NCBI GenBank assembly: GCA_016713725.1
Contig: JADJOO010000015.1
Coordinates: forward strand, 42,474 to 106,473
Direction: 5' to 3'
DNA length: 64,000 nucleotides
DNA from: Pseudomonadota bacterium
Lineage (GTDB): Bacteria > Pseudomonadota > Gammaproteobacteria > Steroidobacterales > Steroidobacteraceae
Positions 29,242-37,045 of the stretch are shown here, in pieces. Position 1 is the first letter of the stretch, and each line of letters starts with the position of its first letter. The notes under the pieces are model-generated. The model did not search any database. It worked only from the letters and a program-made list of their open reading frames with translations, and was not told where the DNA came from. A program made the position numbers and the translations under genes.

Positions 29242-30014
29242 GGTGCGTCGGAAGTCGAATCCGTGGGCGCCGGCGCAGCGCCCGGAAGGCGGCGCAGGCT
29301 GAGGGCTATGAAGATGATCAGCGCGACGAGCGCGAACGCGAACCACTGGATCGCGTACGCCAGGTGTCGCTCGGGACCGAACTGCATGGCGGGACGCCAG
29401 ACGCGCTCGTACCCGTTGGGCGCCGCCGGGTCGAGCAGGACGATCCTCGATTCGACCTGGGCGCCCAGCACTTTTTCGATGTCCTGCTGCTGCGGGAAAT
29501 TCAGCACGCGTGGCCAGCTCGTGTCGCCCGCGATGCCTGCGTCGCCGACGCGCACGCCCGGAGCGGGCAACGCATCGAGGCGACCGGAGACGGCGCGGAA
29601 TTCGGGCGATACGAACACCGGCGGCAGGTCCTGGCGCGTTGCGCCGAGCGACACCCAGCCGCGATCGACCAGCAGCAGCCGCTCGCTGCCGTCGCGCCGG
29701 AAAGGCGTCAGCACGCGAAACCCGGGTCGGCCCGACTGCGAAGGCATGTTGTCGATGAGAATCTGGCGCGCCGGCTGGTAATGGCCTTCGGCGCGCACGT
29801 GCTGGTAGCGCAGCAGCTCGTCGACGGTGACGTCGCCCTTGAGTTCGACGCTCGACTGGGTGCCCCGCTGGAAGGACTCGATCATTGCCTGCTTTTCACG
29901 CGCGCGGCCCACCTGCCACCAACCCAGCGCAACACAGACTGCGAGCACGGCGACGGTCAACAGCGCTGCCCACAGGCGCGGGGCGAACTCGCGATTGGCA
30001 ATCCGCAGGCTCAT
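29238..30014 (-). CDS. SURF1 family cytochrome oxidase assembly protein
   Basis: 258 residues with a membrane segment at each end, typical of SURF1/Shy1. Conserved pieces are LGWWQVGRAREK after the first helix, HVRAEGHYQP, FRVLTPFRRDG, LLVDRGWVSLG, and AIQWFAFALVALIIF in the last helix. Helps place haem A in subunit I. First gene of the minus-strand SURF1-SCO-like-ctaA-ctaB unit. Confidence 0.92.
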   Translation of the reverse strand: MSLRIANREFAPRLWAALLTVAVLAVCVALGWWQVGRAREKQAMIESFQRGTQSSVELKGDVTVDELLRYQHVRAEGHYQPARQILIDNMPSQSGRPGFRVLTPFRRDGSERLLLVDRGWVSLGATRQDLPPVFVSPEFRAVSGRLDALPAPGVRVGDAGIAGDTSWPRVLNFPQQQDIEKVLGAQVESRIVLLDPAAPNGYERVWRPAMQFGPERHLAYAIQWFAFALVALIIFIALSLRRLPGAAPAPTDSTSDAP

Positions 30015-30021
30015 TTATACT
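29995..30021 (+). promoter_or_regulatory. Candidate sigma-70 promoter for the DUF2909 gene
   Basis: TTGGCA at 29995-30000 and TATACT at 30016-30021, 15 bases apart, point toward the plus-strand small gene and overlap the start of SURF1. The predicted transcript start near 30028 leaves a short leader. Spacing is slightly short, so this is only a candidate. Confidence 0.4.
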
Positions 30022-30060
30022 TCGCACCGGCAGCACTCGCGCCGCGCAGACCAACCGACC

Positions 30061-30267
30061 CTGCTCATCAAGACTCTCATCGTCGTTGTCCTCGTCGCCA
30101 TCATCCTGAGCCTGTTCTCCGGGCTCTTCCACCTGGTGAAGGAAGAGGGCAGATCGCGGCGCATGGTCAACGCGCTGACCGTGCGCATCGCGCTGTCCGT
30201 CGCGCTGTTCATTCTATTGTTCGTCGCCTGGTACGCGGGTCTTATAACCCCGCATCACGTGCGATGA
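30061..30267 (+). CDS. DUF2909 twin-transmembrane small protein, non-ATG start
   Basis: 68-residue membrane protein with two hydrophobic helices (LIKTLIVVVLVAIILSLFSG and IALSVALFILLFVAWYAGL) joined by a polar loop with FHLVKEEGRSRRMVNALT. This is the DUF2909 protein that commonly lies on the opposite strand between coxC and SURF1. Family members usually start MLIKTLIV; here the matching codon is CTG at 30061 and no ATG lies nearby in frame, so either CTG is used or the base is wrong. No clear Shine-Dalgarno. Confidence 0.75.
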   Translation: MLIKTLIVVVLVAIILSLFSGLFHLVKEEGRSRRMVNALTVRIALSVALFILLFVAWYAGLITPHHVR

Positions 30268-30270
30268 ACG

Positions 30271-30335
30271 AAGGGGTTAGGGGATAGTCGGAAGAGATAG
30301 GGGTTAGGGGATGGGGGTTAGGGGATAGTCGGAAG
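30271..30335 (+). repeat. G-rich dispersed repeat, GGGGTTA/GGGGATA units ending GTCGGA (copy 1)
   Basis: Two head-to-tail blocks of GGGG[TA]TA units, each closed by GGGGATAGTCGGAAG (ending at about 30293 and 30333). Contains enough G4 runs to form a G-quadruplex. An inverted copy lies at 30451-30489, across the terminator hairpin. Related copies are at 36197-36240 and 55991-56029. Confidence 0.8.
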
Positions 30336-30391
30336 GTGGAACCTGAAAGGTTTATTTCTATCCGCGCTGTCAGAATCACTTCTCATCAGCA

Positions 30392-30418
30392 AAGAAGGCC
30401 GGCATTGCCGGCCTTCTT
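30392..30418. terminator. Bidirectional terminator between DUF2909 and ctaE
   Basis: Perfect hairpin with arms AAGAAGGCCGG and CCGGCCTTCTT around a CATTG loop. The A-rich left arm and T-rich right arm let it act for both convergent genes. It lies midway between the stops of the DUF2909 gene and ctaE. Confidence 0.8.
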
Positions 30419-30450
30419 CGTTTGGGTTGGTGCCCGGGCTCGGGATTGCG

Positions 30451-30489
30451 CTTCCGACTAACCCCCAACCCCTATCCCCTAACCCCTTC
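30451..30489 (-). repeat. G-rich dispersed repeat, inverted copy (copy 2)
   Basis: On the minus strand this reads as GGGGTTA/GGGGATA units ending in GGGGGTTAGTCGGAAG. It ends five bases before the ctaE stop codon and is inverted relative to 30271-30335. Confidence 0.8.
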
Positions 30490-30493
30490 TTCG

Positions 30494-31375
30494 TCAGAGC
30501 CAGTACACAAAGATGAACAAGCCCAGCCACACCACGTCGACGAAATGCCAGTACCAGGCCACGCCTTCGAAGGCGAAGTGATGCTTGGGCGTGAAGTGGC
30601 CCTTCATGACGCGCAGCCAGATCACGACCAGCATGATGGCGCCGAGCGTCACGTGCAGGCCGTGGAAGCCAGTGAGCATGAAGAACGTCGAGCCGTAGAT
30701 GCCGCTGCCGAGCGTCAGGTTCAGCTCGTGGTAGGCGTGCGCGTACTCGGTCGCCTGCAGGTAAACGAAGAAGAAGCCCAGCAGGAACGTCAGGCCGAGG
30801 AAGATCTTGAGGATGCCGCGGTTACCCGCCTGCAGCGCGTGATGGGCGATGGTGATCGTCACGCCCGACGTGAGCAGGATCGCGGTGTTGATCGCCGGCA
30901 AGCCGAACGCCGGGATCGTCTCGAACGGGCCGCCGACTGCCGCCGGGCCGTTGGTCGGCCAGGTGGGCTCGAAATCCGGCCACAGGAACAGGTTGCTCAG
31001 GTACTTTGCGCCCTCGCCGCCGAGCCAAGGCACCGACAGGTTGCGCGCGTAGTACAGCACGCCGAAGAACGCGGCAAAGAACATCACTTCCGAGAAGATG
31101 AACCACATCATCCCCATGCGGAACGACTTGTCGACGCCCGCGTTGTACATGCCCGCCTGGCTCTCACCGATGACGGTGCCGAACCAGCCGTAGAACATGA
31201 ACAGCACCGAGGCGAAACCCGCCCAGAAGATGAAGGGCGCGACGTTCACGCCGTTCAGCAGCGAGGCCGCGCCGAGCATCATGACGAACAGCGAGACCGC
31301 GCCGACGATGGGCCATTTGCTGCCGTGCGGGATGTAGTATTTCGCCGCGTCGTGCGCGGTTTGAGCGTGAGCCAT
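30494..31375 (-). CDS. ctaE: Cytochrome c oxidase subunit III
   Basis: 293 residues, seven membrane helices, core subunit of the aa3-type oxidase. Recognised by KYYIPHGSKWPIVGAVSLF at the start, FIFSEVMFFAAFFGVLYYARN, and the C-terminal FHGLHVTLGAIML and VAWYWHFVDVVWLGLFIFVY. Last structural gene of ctaC-ctaD-small-cox11-ctaE; separated from cox11 by a short gap holding a GTGAGTAGTGATTA repeat. Intact. Confidence 0.96.
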   Translation of the reverse strand: MAHAQTAHDAAKYYIPHGSKWPIVGAVSLFVMMLGAASLLNGVNVAPFIFWAGFASVLFMFYGWFGTVIGESQAGMYNAGVDKSFRMGMMWFIFSEVMFFAAFFGVLYYARNLSVPWLGGEGAKYLSNLFLWPDFEPTWPTNGPAAVGGPFETIPAFGLPAINTAILLTSGVTITIAHHALQAGNRGILKIFLGLTFLLGFFFVYLQATEYAHAYHELNLTLGSGIYGSTFFMLTGFHGLHVTLGAIMLVVIWLRVMKGHFTPKHHFAFEGVAWYWHFVDVVWLGLFIFVYWL

Positions 31376-31409
31376 GGCGTGTGCCTTTTGCTGCGTTAAC
31401 GAAAAACAG

Positions 31410-31450
31410 TGCGTAGTGAGTAGTGATTAGTGAGTAGTGATTAGTGATTA
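31410..31450 (+). repeat. GTGAGTAGTGATTA tandem repeat, running into the cox11 stop
   Basis: Tandem units GTGAGTAGTGATTA, about 2.5 copies, beginning in the gap after cox11 and covering its last three codons and stop. An inverted block with the same units (TCACTACT...CACTATTCACTACCAC) lies at 31496-31536 within the cox11 frame, so the pair could form a long hairpin. Confidence 0.7.
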
Positions 31451-32094
31451 TGCAGGAATCTGGTGCCAACCGTGGGTACGCCGTCACCAAACCGCACCTC
31501 ACTACTCCCCTCACTATCACTATTCACTACCACTTCCCAAGCGCCGCCAGCCCGCGCGGGCTCCGCGTCGGCCACCGTGTACATCGAATAGGCGAGCGTC
31601 ATCCGGTCCACGTCCTGCGGCAGGCCGGGGGCCACGATGAAGCGCACCGTGAATTCCCGCTGCTCTCCCGCCTTGAACGTCTGCGGCGTGAAGCAGAAGC
31701 ACTCGGTCTTCTGCAGGTACTTCGCCGTCGTCGCCGGGGCGACGCTCGGGATCGCCTGGCCGACCACCGGCACGGACGCACGGCTCGTGACCAGGAATTT
31801 TGCCTCGTAGAGCTTGCCCGGCTGCAGCTTCATCGAGCGTGTCTCGGGTGTGAGCTCGAACGCGCTGCCCGGCGGGATCATCGACATGAATTCGAGCGTG
31901 ACCTCGCGGCCCACGCCGGCCATGGACGCCTGGATCGCGGACGGCGCCGCGTTGACGCGGATGCCCGCAGCCTCGCAGATCACGTCATAGAGCGGCACGA
32001 GCGCGAAACCGAACACGAAGCTGCCCGCCACCATCACCCAGAGGCTGCGGGTGAGCGAGCGGTTCGCGCTGGCTTGCGGGTTCGTGCTGCTCAT
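31441..32094 (-). CDS. ctaG: Cytochrome c oxidase assembly protein CtaG/Cox11, repeat-encoded tail
   Basis: Membrane-anchored copper chaperone that loads CuB into subunit I. 217 residues: N-terminal anchor (about 16-38) with FALVPLYDVICEAAG, periplasmic immunoglobulin-like domain, and the copper motif KTECFCFTPQTF. Normal homology ends near LAYSMYTVAD. The last 40 residues include VVVNSDSEGSSEVRFGDG, whose DNA is the inverted GTGAGTAGTGATTA repeat at 31496-31536, and the stop codon lies in the second repeat block. The repeat seems to have replaced or extended the natural C-terminus. Confidence 0.9.
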   Translation of the reverse strand: MSSTNPQASANRSLTRSLWVMVAGSFVFGFALVPLYDVICEAAGIRVNAAPSAIQASMAGVGREVTLEFMSMIPPGSAFELTPETRSMKLQPGKLYEAKFLVTSRASVPVVGQAIPSVAPATTAKYLQKTECFCFTPQTFKAGEQREFTVRFIVAPGLPQDVDRMTLAYSMYTVADAEPARAGGAWEVVVNSDSEGSSEVRFGDGVPTVGTRFLHNH

Positions 32095-32107
32095 GCTTCG
32101 TGCTGCC

Positions 32108-32236
32108 TCAGGGCTGCGCCTTCATCACGCCCGAAGCGATGAAGGCGACGTAGATGGCGATCGCAACCACCGCCAGCACGATGGCTGAACGGCGGATGCG
32201 ACGGCGCTGTTCTGCAGTGGGGTCACGCTCGGCCAT
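32108..32236 (-). CDS. Small cytochrome oxidase assembly protein (single-helix, 42 aa)
   Basis: Starts MAERDPTAEQRRRIRRSA, then one membrane helix (IVLAVVAIAIYVAFIAS) and ends GVMKAQP. It lies between ctaD (19 bp upstream) and cox11 (13 bp downstream), the position where many beta- and gammaproteobacteria have a 40-50 residue membrane protein annotated as a cytochrome oxidase small assembly protein. Function is inferred from position. Confidence 0.75.
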   Translation of the reverse strand: MAERDPTAEQRRRIRRSAIVLAVVAIAIYVAFIASGVMKAQP

Positions 32237-32255
32237 TTCCTGCAACGCCGTGCCC

Positions 32256-33863
32256 TTACTTGACGACCGGAGCGTCTTCGAACGTGTGGTACGGAGCCGG
32301 CGACGGCACCGTCCACTCGAGCCCGGTCATCTGGCCTTCCCACACCTTCGCCGTGGCCGGGGAGCCGCCACGCGCGCACCTGATGATGATGTAGACGAAG
32401 AGCAGCTGCGAGAGGCCGAAGCCGAAAGCGCCAATCGACGAGACCATGTTCCAGTCGGCGAACTGCGTCGAGTAGTCCGGGATGCGGCGCGGCATGCCCG
32501 CCAGGCCCAGGAAGTGCTGCGGGAAGAACAGCACGTTGACGGAAATCGTCGACAGCCAGAAGTGGATGTTGGCGAGCTTCACGTCGTACAGGTGGCCGGT
32601 CCACTTCGGCAGCCAGTAGTAGACGCCCGCCATGATGGCGAACACGGCGCCCGGCACCAGCACGTAGTGGAAGTGCGCCACGATGAAGTAGGTGTCGTGG
32701 TACTGGAAGTCGGCCGGGGCGATTCCCATCATCAGGCCGGAGAAGCCGCCGATCGTGAACAGGAACAGGAACGCCAGCGCGAACAGCATCGGCGGTTCGA
32801 ACGTCAGCGAGCCCCGCCACATCGTCGCGGTCCAGTTGAACACCTTCACGCCCGTCGGCACGGCGATCAGCATCGTGCTGAGCATGAAGAACATCTGGCC
32901 GGCGAGCGGCATGCCCACCGTGAACATGTGGTGCGCCCAGACGATGAACGACAGGAACGCGATCGAGGCGGTCGCGTAGACCATGGCGTCGTAGCCGAAC
33001 AGCTTCTTGCGCGAGAACGTCGGGATGATCTCCGACACGATCCCGAACGCGGGCAGGATCATGATGTAGACCTCGGGGTGCCCGAAGAACCAGAAGATGT
33101 GCTGGTAGAGCACCGGGTCGCCGCCGCCCGCCGCGGCAAAGAACGTGGTGTGGAAGAAGTGGTCGGTGAGCAGCATCGTCACCGCGCCCGCAAACACCGG
33201 CATCACGGCGATCAGCAGGTAGGCCGTGATCAGCCAGGTCCAGGTGAACAGCGGCATCTTCAGCAGCGACATGCCCGGCGCGCGCAGGTTCATGATGGTG
33301 ACGATGATGTTGATCGAACCCATGATCGAGGAGGCGCCGGCGAGGTGAATCGCAAAGATCGCGAACGGGAACGCATCGCCGGTCTGCAGCACGAGCGGCG
33401 GGTAGAGCGTCCAGCCCGACGCGGGGCCGCCGCCCGGCATGAACAGCGACAGGATCAGCAGCGAGAACGCCGCAACCAGCAGCCAGAAGCTGAAGTTGTT
33501 CATGCGCGGCAGCGCCATGTCCGGCGCGCCGATCTGCAGCGGGATCATCCAGTTGGCGAGGCCGACCGTCGCGGGCATGACCGCGCCGAACACCATGATC
33601 AGCGCGTGCACCGTGGTCATGGTGTTGAAGAACTGCGGGTCGACCAGCTGCATGCCGGGCATGAACAACTCGGCGCGGATGACCAGCGCCATCGCGCCGC
33701 CGATGAAGAACATGACGAGACTGAAAATCAGGTACATCGTGCCGATGTCCTTGTGATTCGTCGTCGTCAGCCAGCGCATCATGCCCTTCGCCGGGCCGTG
33801 GTCGTCGTGGTCGTCGTGGTGGTCGTGCGCGGCGTCGTGGCCGTGAGTCTGGGAAGCGCTCAT
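32256..33863 (-). CDS. ctaD: Cytochrome c oxidase subunit I (aa3-type)
   Basis: Catalytic subunit reducing O2 at haem a3-CuB, 535 residues, twelve helices. The start, MSASQTHGHDAAHDHHDDHD, is His/Asp-rich and precedes RWLTTTNHKDIGTMYL. Key residues visible: haem a His in TVHALIMVFG, GHPEVYIMILPAFGIVS (CuB His, cross-linked Tyr, D-channel Glu), WAHHMF, K-channel Lys in IPTGVKVFNW and HFHYVLV near the haem His. The ATG lies 8 bp after the restored ctaC stop. An A1-type enzyme with both D and K channels. Confidence 0.97.
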   Translation of the reverse strand: MSASQTHGHDAAHDHHDDHDDHGPAKGMMRWLTTTNHKDIGTMYLIFSLVMFFIGGAMALVIRAELFMPGMQLVDPQFFNTMTTVHALIMVFGAVMPATVGLANWMIPLQIGAPDMALPRMNNFSFWLLVAAFSLLILSLFMPGGGPASGWTLYPPLVLQTGDAFPFAIFAIHLAGASSIMGSINIIVTIMNLRAPGMSLLKMPLFTWTWLITAYLLIAVMPVFAGAVTMLLTDHFFHTTFFAAAGGGDPVLYQHIFWFFGHPEVYIMILPAFGIVSEIIPTFSRKKLFGYDAMVYATASIAFLSFIVWAHHMFTVGMPLAGQMFFMLSTMLIAVPTGVKVFNWTATMWRGSLTFEPPMLFALAFLFLFTIGGFSGLMMGIAPADFQYHDTYFIVAHFHYVLVPGAVFAIMAGVYYWLPKWTGHLYDVKLANIHFWLSTISVNVLFFPQHFLGLAGMPRRIPDYSTQFADWNMVSSIGAFGFGLSQLLFVYIIIRCARGGSPATAKVWEGQMTGLEWTVPSPAPYHTFEDAPVVK

Positions 33864-33871
33864 TTGATCAA

Positions 33872-34766
33872 TCACTCCGCGTTCGCGACCAGCACGGTCG
33901 TCGTCTCGTTGGCATTCGTCGTCGTCGTTGCGGCTGCGGCCTGGGCCGCCGGGGCTGCCGCGGCCTGTCGTGCAGCCTTCTGGCTGGCGAGCCAGCTGTC
34001 GTACTCGGCCTGCTCGACGACGCGGACCACCACCGGCATGAAGCCGTGGTCGCGGCCGCAGAGCTCGGCGCACTGGCCGCGGTACGTGCCCGACCTTGTC
34101 GGCCCGGAACCACAGCTCGTTGATGTAACCGGGAATCGCGTCCTTCTTCATGCCGAAGTCCGGCACCCACCAGTTGTGGATGACGTCGGCGGCGGTGACG
34201 AGCATGCGGACCTTGGTGTCGACCGGCACGACCAGCGGGTTGTCGACTTCGAGCAGGTAGTTCTCGACCGTGTGGACGTCGATGCCGGAATTGATCTGCC
34301 GGGCTTCGTTGCTGGCCTGCGACAGCGTGGAGAAGAACGAGACGCCTTCATCGACGTAGTCGTACTGCCACTTCCACTGGTAGCCGGTCGCCTTGATGGT
34401 GAGCTGCGAGCCGCTGGTGTCTTCGATCTTGACCAGCGTGCGGGCCGCGGGAATTGCCATCGCGACCAGGATCATTACCGGTATCAGGGTCCAGACGACT
34501 TCAGCCGTGGTGTTGTGGCTGAAACTCGCGGACACGGCGCCCTTCGACTTACGGAAGGTGGCGATCGAATAGATCATCACGCTGAACACCGCCACGGCGA
34601 TGACGACGCAGATCCAGAGGATCAGCATGTGCAGGCCGTAGATCTCGCGGCTCAGTTCGGTGACGCCTTCGCGCAGGTTCAGGGTCCAGGCGGCGGCAGC
34701 CGGTACCGACCACAGCGCAGCGAGGGCCGTCGCGGAAATGGCCCCGAGGGCACGCTTCATGTTCAT
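33872..34766 (-). pseudogene. ctaC: Cytochrome c oxidase subunit II, frame broken before the CuA site
   Basis: Subunit II takes electrons from cytochrome c through CuA. Signal peptide (MKRALGAISATALAALWS), two membrane helices (about 45-70 and 90-110) and a cupredoxin domain with VIHNWWVPDFGMKKDAIPG. After ELWFRADKVG the frame shifts at the CCC at 34089-34091 (GGG on the coding strand). Dropping one base restores TYRGQCAELCGRDHGFMPVV, with the CuA ligands CxxxCxxxHxxM, and the frame then ends ATTTTNANETTTVLVANAE at 33872. Without correction the reading frame would run on into ctaD. Probably a sequence error. Confidence 0.88.
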
Positions 34767-34844
34767 TGGCACTACCGAAACTCCCGTGTCATTGACCGGC
34801 ACCGCCCGCAAAGGACGGGCCCGACCCGCGCGCCGGGCCGGTCG

Positions 34845-35363
34845 TCAGGACCGTGCCTCCAGCGCAGGGGATTCGCTCGACTTGCCCACCAGCTGACGGA
34901 GACGCCCGGCCAGGCCGATGCGCTCCTCTTCGGTGAGGAAACGTCCCACCTCGCAGGCACGACCGTGTGACTCGATGACGAGCCGGCTCGGGTGCCTGGC
35001 CGCTGGCGGGTCGCGCAGTTTAACCGTCGCCCAATGGCGTGCAAATACCGTCCGGCTGGGTCGGGTGAAACCATGACGTTCAATCACCACCGAATCGTCG
35101 GTAATTAGAATGAGTTCACGCTGCTGGCCCACGCGCATGCTCGCACGGACGGCCCACCAGAGCAGGCCGATTTCCAGTCCCGCGAACGGCAGGATCGGCC
35201 AGAGACCCTGCAAGGCGAAGAATCCCGCGGTCCCGAAGGTGACGAACGCCAGGCCGCCCATGAACCGGCGCGCGGTCTGCGGGGTCAGCGAGCAATTCGG
35301 CGCCAGCTCGATCCGGTGACCGGACTCGGCGGCGGGATGTGATTCGAACGTCGAAACGACCAT
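34845..35363 (-). CDS. DUF2244 membrane protein
   Basis: 172 residues. Two adjacent membrane helices (about 38-75) follow IELAPNCSLTPQTARRF, matching DUF2244 with its LxPN-SL opening, and the C-terminal half is soluble with LILITDDSVVIERHG. DUF2244 genes commonly sit upstream of ctaC in proteobacteria, as here (78 bp). Function unknown; association with the oxidase is inferred from position. Confidence 0.8.
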   Translation of the reverse strand: MVVSTFESHPAAESGHRIELAPNCSLTPQTARRFMGGLAFVTFGTAGFFALQGLWPILPFAGLEIGLLWWAVRASMRVGQQRELILITDDSVVIERHGFTRPSRTVFARHWATVKLRDPPAARHPSRLVIESHGRACEVGRFLTEEERIGLAGRLRQLVGKSSESPALEARS

Positions 35364-35476
35364 GGCGATGCGACGACAGCAGCTGGGACGAGGCCAAATC
35401 TACCCTTGCTTCGCGGCTACGAACATCCTGTGCGCGATGGCTTTTCGCTGTCGGGTGCGATTTCTGGCAGCAGGTA

Positions 35477-36193
35477 TCAGCGCCGTACCGCAGCCAACAG
35501 GGCTTCACGCAGGCGCACACCGCTGACGTCGAGCACGGCATTGCCGAACGCGGAGCGCTCGGGCGTCCAGCCGGTGATCGCCAATGGTGGCGTGCCCAGC
35601 AGCCGCTCGAGGGTGGCCACGTTGGCGGACTGGCGTTCGAACCCGGGGTCGATCTCGTTGGCGATCCACCCCAGGAGGCGGCACCGGCCTGCGACGTGGA
35701 TGGCCTCGGCGGTGAGTCGGGCATGGTTGAGGCAGCCGAGCGTGGTGCCCACCACCAGGATCACGTCGAGGCCGAGGGTTTCGGGCAGGTCGCTCAGGAA
35801 CCCTTCCGGGTACAGCGGCACGCGCCATCCGCCCGCGCCTTCGACCAACGCGTACTCCGTGTCCACCGTGACCCGCTCGTACCACTTTATTAGATCGCTG
35901 AGCGGCGTGGCCTGCCCGGCTTCCTCCGCCGCGAGGTGCGGGGCAATGGCGGGTTCGAAGCACCACGGGTTGACGCTCTCGTAAGGCAGTTGCACCGGGG
36001 CGGCGGCTTGCAGTTCCAACGCATCTGCGTTTCGCAGCGGCTCACCCGGACCTCGGCGCGCGCTGCCGCTGGCGATGGGTTTCAGGCCCACCGCCTGGAC
36101 GCCTTCCGTCGCCAGCAGCCGGAGGATTGCGGCGGAGACCGCCGTTTTGCCGACGCCGGTGCTGGTGCCGGTGATGAAGAGGCCGGGGGTCAT
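35477..36193 (-). CDS. bioD: Dethiobiotin synthetase
   Basis: Closes the ureido ring of dethiobiotin from DAPA, CO2 and ATP. 238 residues; P-loop GTSTGVGKTAVSA at residue 9, substrate Lys in GLKPIASGS, LVEGAGGWRVPLYPEG as switch region, and LGWIANEIDPGF. The other bio genes lie 900 bp upstream, beyond an antitoxin, a broken gene and a poly-G tract. The bases directly before the ATG are the C-rich complement of the GGGGTTA repeat, leaving no purine-rich ribosome binding site. Confidence 0.95.
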   Translation of the reverse strand: MTPGLFITGTSTGVGKTAVSAAILRLLATEGVQAVGLKPIASGSARRGPGEPLRNADALELQAAAPVQLPYESVNPWCFEPAIAPHLAAEEAGQATPLSDLIKWYERVTVDTEYALVEGAGGWRVPLYPEGFLSDLPETLGLDVILVVGTTLGCLNHARLTAEAIHVAGRCRLLGWIANEIDPGFERQSANVATLERLLGTPPLAITGWTPERSAFGNAVLDVSGVRLREALLAAVRR

Positions 36194-36196
36194 AGG

Positions 36197-36240
36197 AAAG
36201 GGGATAGGGGATAGGGGTTAGGGGTTAGGGGTTAGTCGGA
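36197..36240 (+). repeat. G-rich dispersed repeat at the bioD start (copy 3)
   Basis: AAGGGGATAGGGGATAGGGG, then three GGGGTTA units, closing with GTTAGTCGGA. It begins three bases before the bioD start codon (bioD is on the other strand), with the GTCGGA end distal, the same orientation relative to the gene as at rpoZ. Confidence 0.85.
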
Positions 36241-36291
36241 GGTGTGGTTGCATGGACTCGGATCGCAGTTCCTGGCCGCGGACGGGAGATG

Positions 36292-36490
36292 CTACCGCTG
36301 GGTTGACTTGAAGGTGCGAGCCTTGTGTAGCGCCGCAAATCGGTCGCGCAGAGTTTCGAAGAAACGTGGGGGCAATCGACCGTAAACATCCCCTTCCGGA
36401 TCCCGAGGCACGCCACACAACGAGCACTCCCACCCACGCACCCCCGGTCCACCCAGGCCGCTTTACTTGTCGGTATCTCGACCGCTACCT
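36292..36490 (-). pseudogene. Fragment of an unrecognised protein, 5' end lost in poly-G tract
   Basis: On the minus strand the stretch ending at TAG 36292-36294 reads RGWECSLCGVPRDPEGDVYG then RLPPRFFETLRDRFAALHKA and RTFKSTQR, a balanced, protein-like sequence with one CxxC. Just upstream another frame reads VEIPTSKAAWVDRG, and a one-base shift in the G run near 36442-36446 would join them. Nothing further upstream can be read because of the poly-G block. It follows the Phd-type antitoxin on the same strand and could be what is left of its partner, but I do not recognise a toxin. Confidence 0.4.
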
Positions 36491-36496
36491 CCGGAT

Positions 36497-36671
36497 GGAG
36501 GGGGGGCACGGGGGGGGGGGGGGGGGGCAAAACGGGGGGGGGGGGGGGGGGGGGCGGGGGGGGGGGGGGAAAAAAAGAAAGGGAGGGGGGGGGGGCGGGC
36601 GCCCCCCCCCCCGGGGGGGGGGGGCCCGCGCCCGCGGGAGAAAAGAAAAAAAGGGGAGGGGGGGGGGGGGC
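36497..36671. other. Poly-G / low-complexity tract, probable sequencing or assembly artefact
   Basis: About 175 bases made almost only of G runs, with short C or A runs. Reading frames through it give only Gly/Pro-rich nonsense. Runs this long and this pure are not expected in a chromosome and resemble the output of failed base calling or bridged reads. The 11-base word TCGACCGCTAC occurs on both sides (about 36478 and 36698), perhaps where unrelated ends were joined. Treat the true spacing and content as unknown. Confidence 0.8.
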
Positions 36672-36703
36672 GTCGGGATCGCCACGGCGAGCTTTGTCGA
36701 CCG

Positions 36704-36970
36704 CTACTTGTCGAGAAGCGCGTTCAGGGACTCGTGTTTCGAGTCCATCGTCGACTCGGAGATGGCTTGGACGATGTTCTCGGGCAACTCCTCGATCCGG
36801 TGGACGCGCCGTTCGAAGGCCCGTAATCGCACAAGCTCGGCGAATTCGTGGGCCGATACAAAATACCCGCTGGTGCGGCCATGACTGGTGATGGCAACGG
36901 GCTCCCGCTGTGCCTCCTCGCGGTATCGGCCGAAGTTCTTGGCGAATTCGGTGGCAGTCACTTGAACCAT
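36704..36970 (-). CDS. Phd/YefM family antitoxin
   Basis: 88 residues from the ATG giving MVQVTATEFAKNFGRYREEA. This N-terminus and the following EPVAITSHGRTSGYFVSAHE match prevent-host-death antitoxins, which bind DNA through this domain and a toxin through the C-terminal tail. An upstream start would add 25 residues with no ribosome site. A purine-rich GGAGACAT lies just before the chosen ATG. No complete toxin follows; the region downstream is the poly-G tract and a gene fragment. Confidence 0.85.
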   Translation of the reverse strand: MVQVTATEFAKNFGRYREEAQREPVAITSHGRTSGYFVSAHEFAELVRLRAFERRVHRIEELPENIVQAISESTMDSKHESLNALLDK

Positions 36971-37045
36971 GGATGTCTCCTTACGGTTTCCGTATATTAC
37001 GGATTTCACGGAGTTTGGCAATCCGACGAGCTCTGGTTCATGCAC

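Noticed and set aside
32256..34811. A single CoxII-CoxI fusion protein
   Set aside because: The apparent fusion arises from the one-base shift in ctaC. Between the two parts the frame encodes Arg/Pro-rich nonsense in place of the CuA site, and ctaC restored ends 8 bp before the ctaD start.
30271..36240. Telomere-like end of a linear replicon (TTAGGGG units)
   Set aside because: Blocks are short, internal, flanked by housekeeping genes and present in both orientations.
36497..36671. Genuine G-quadruplex regulatory region
   Set aside because: The purity and length of the runs, with nonsense on both strands, fit an artefact better than biology.
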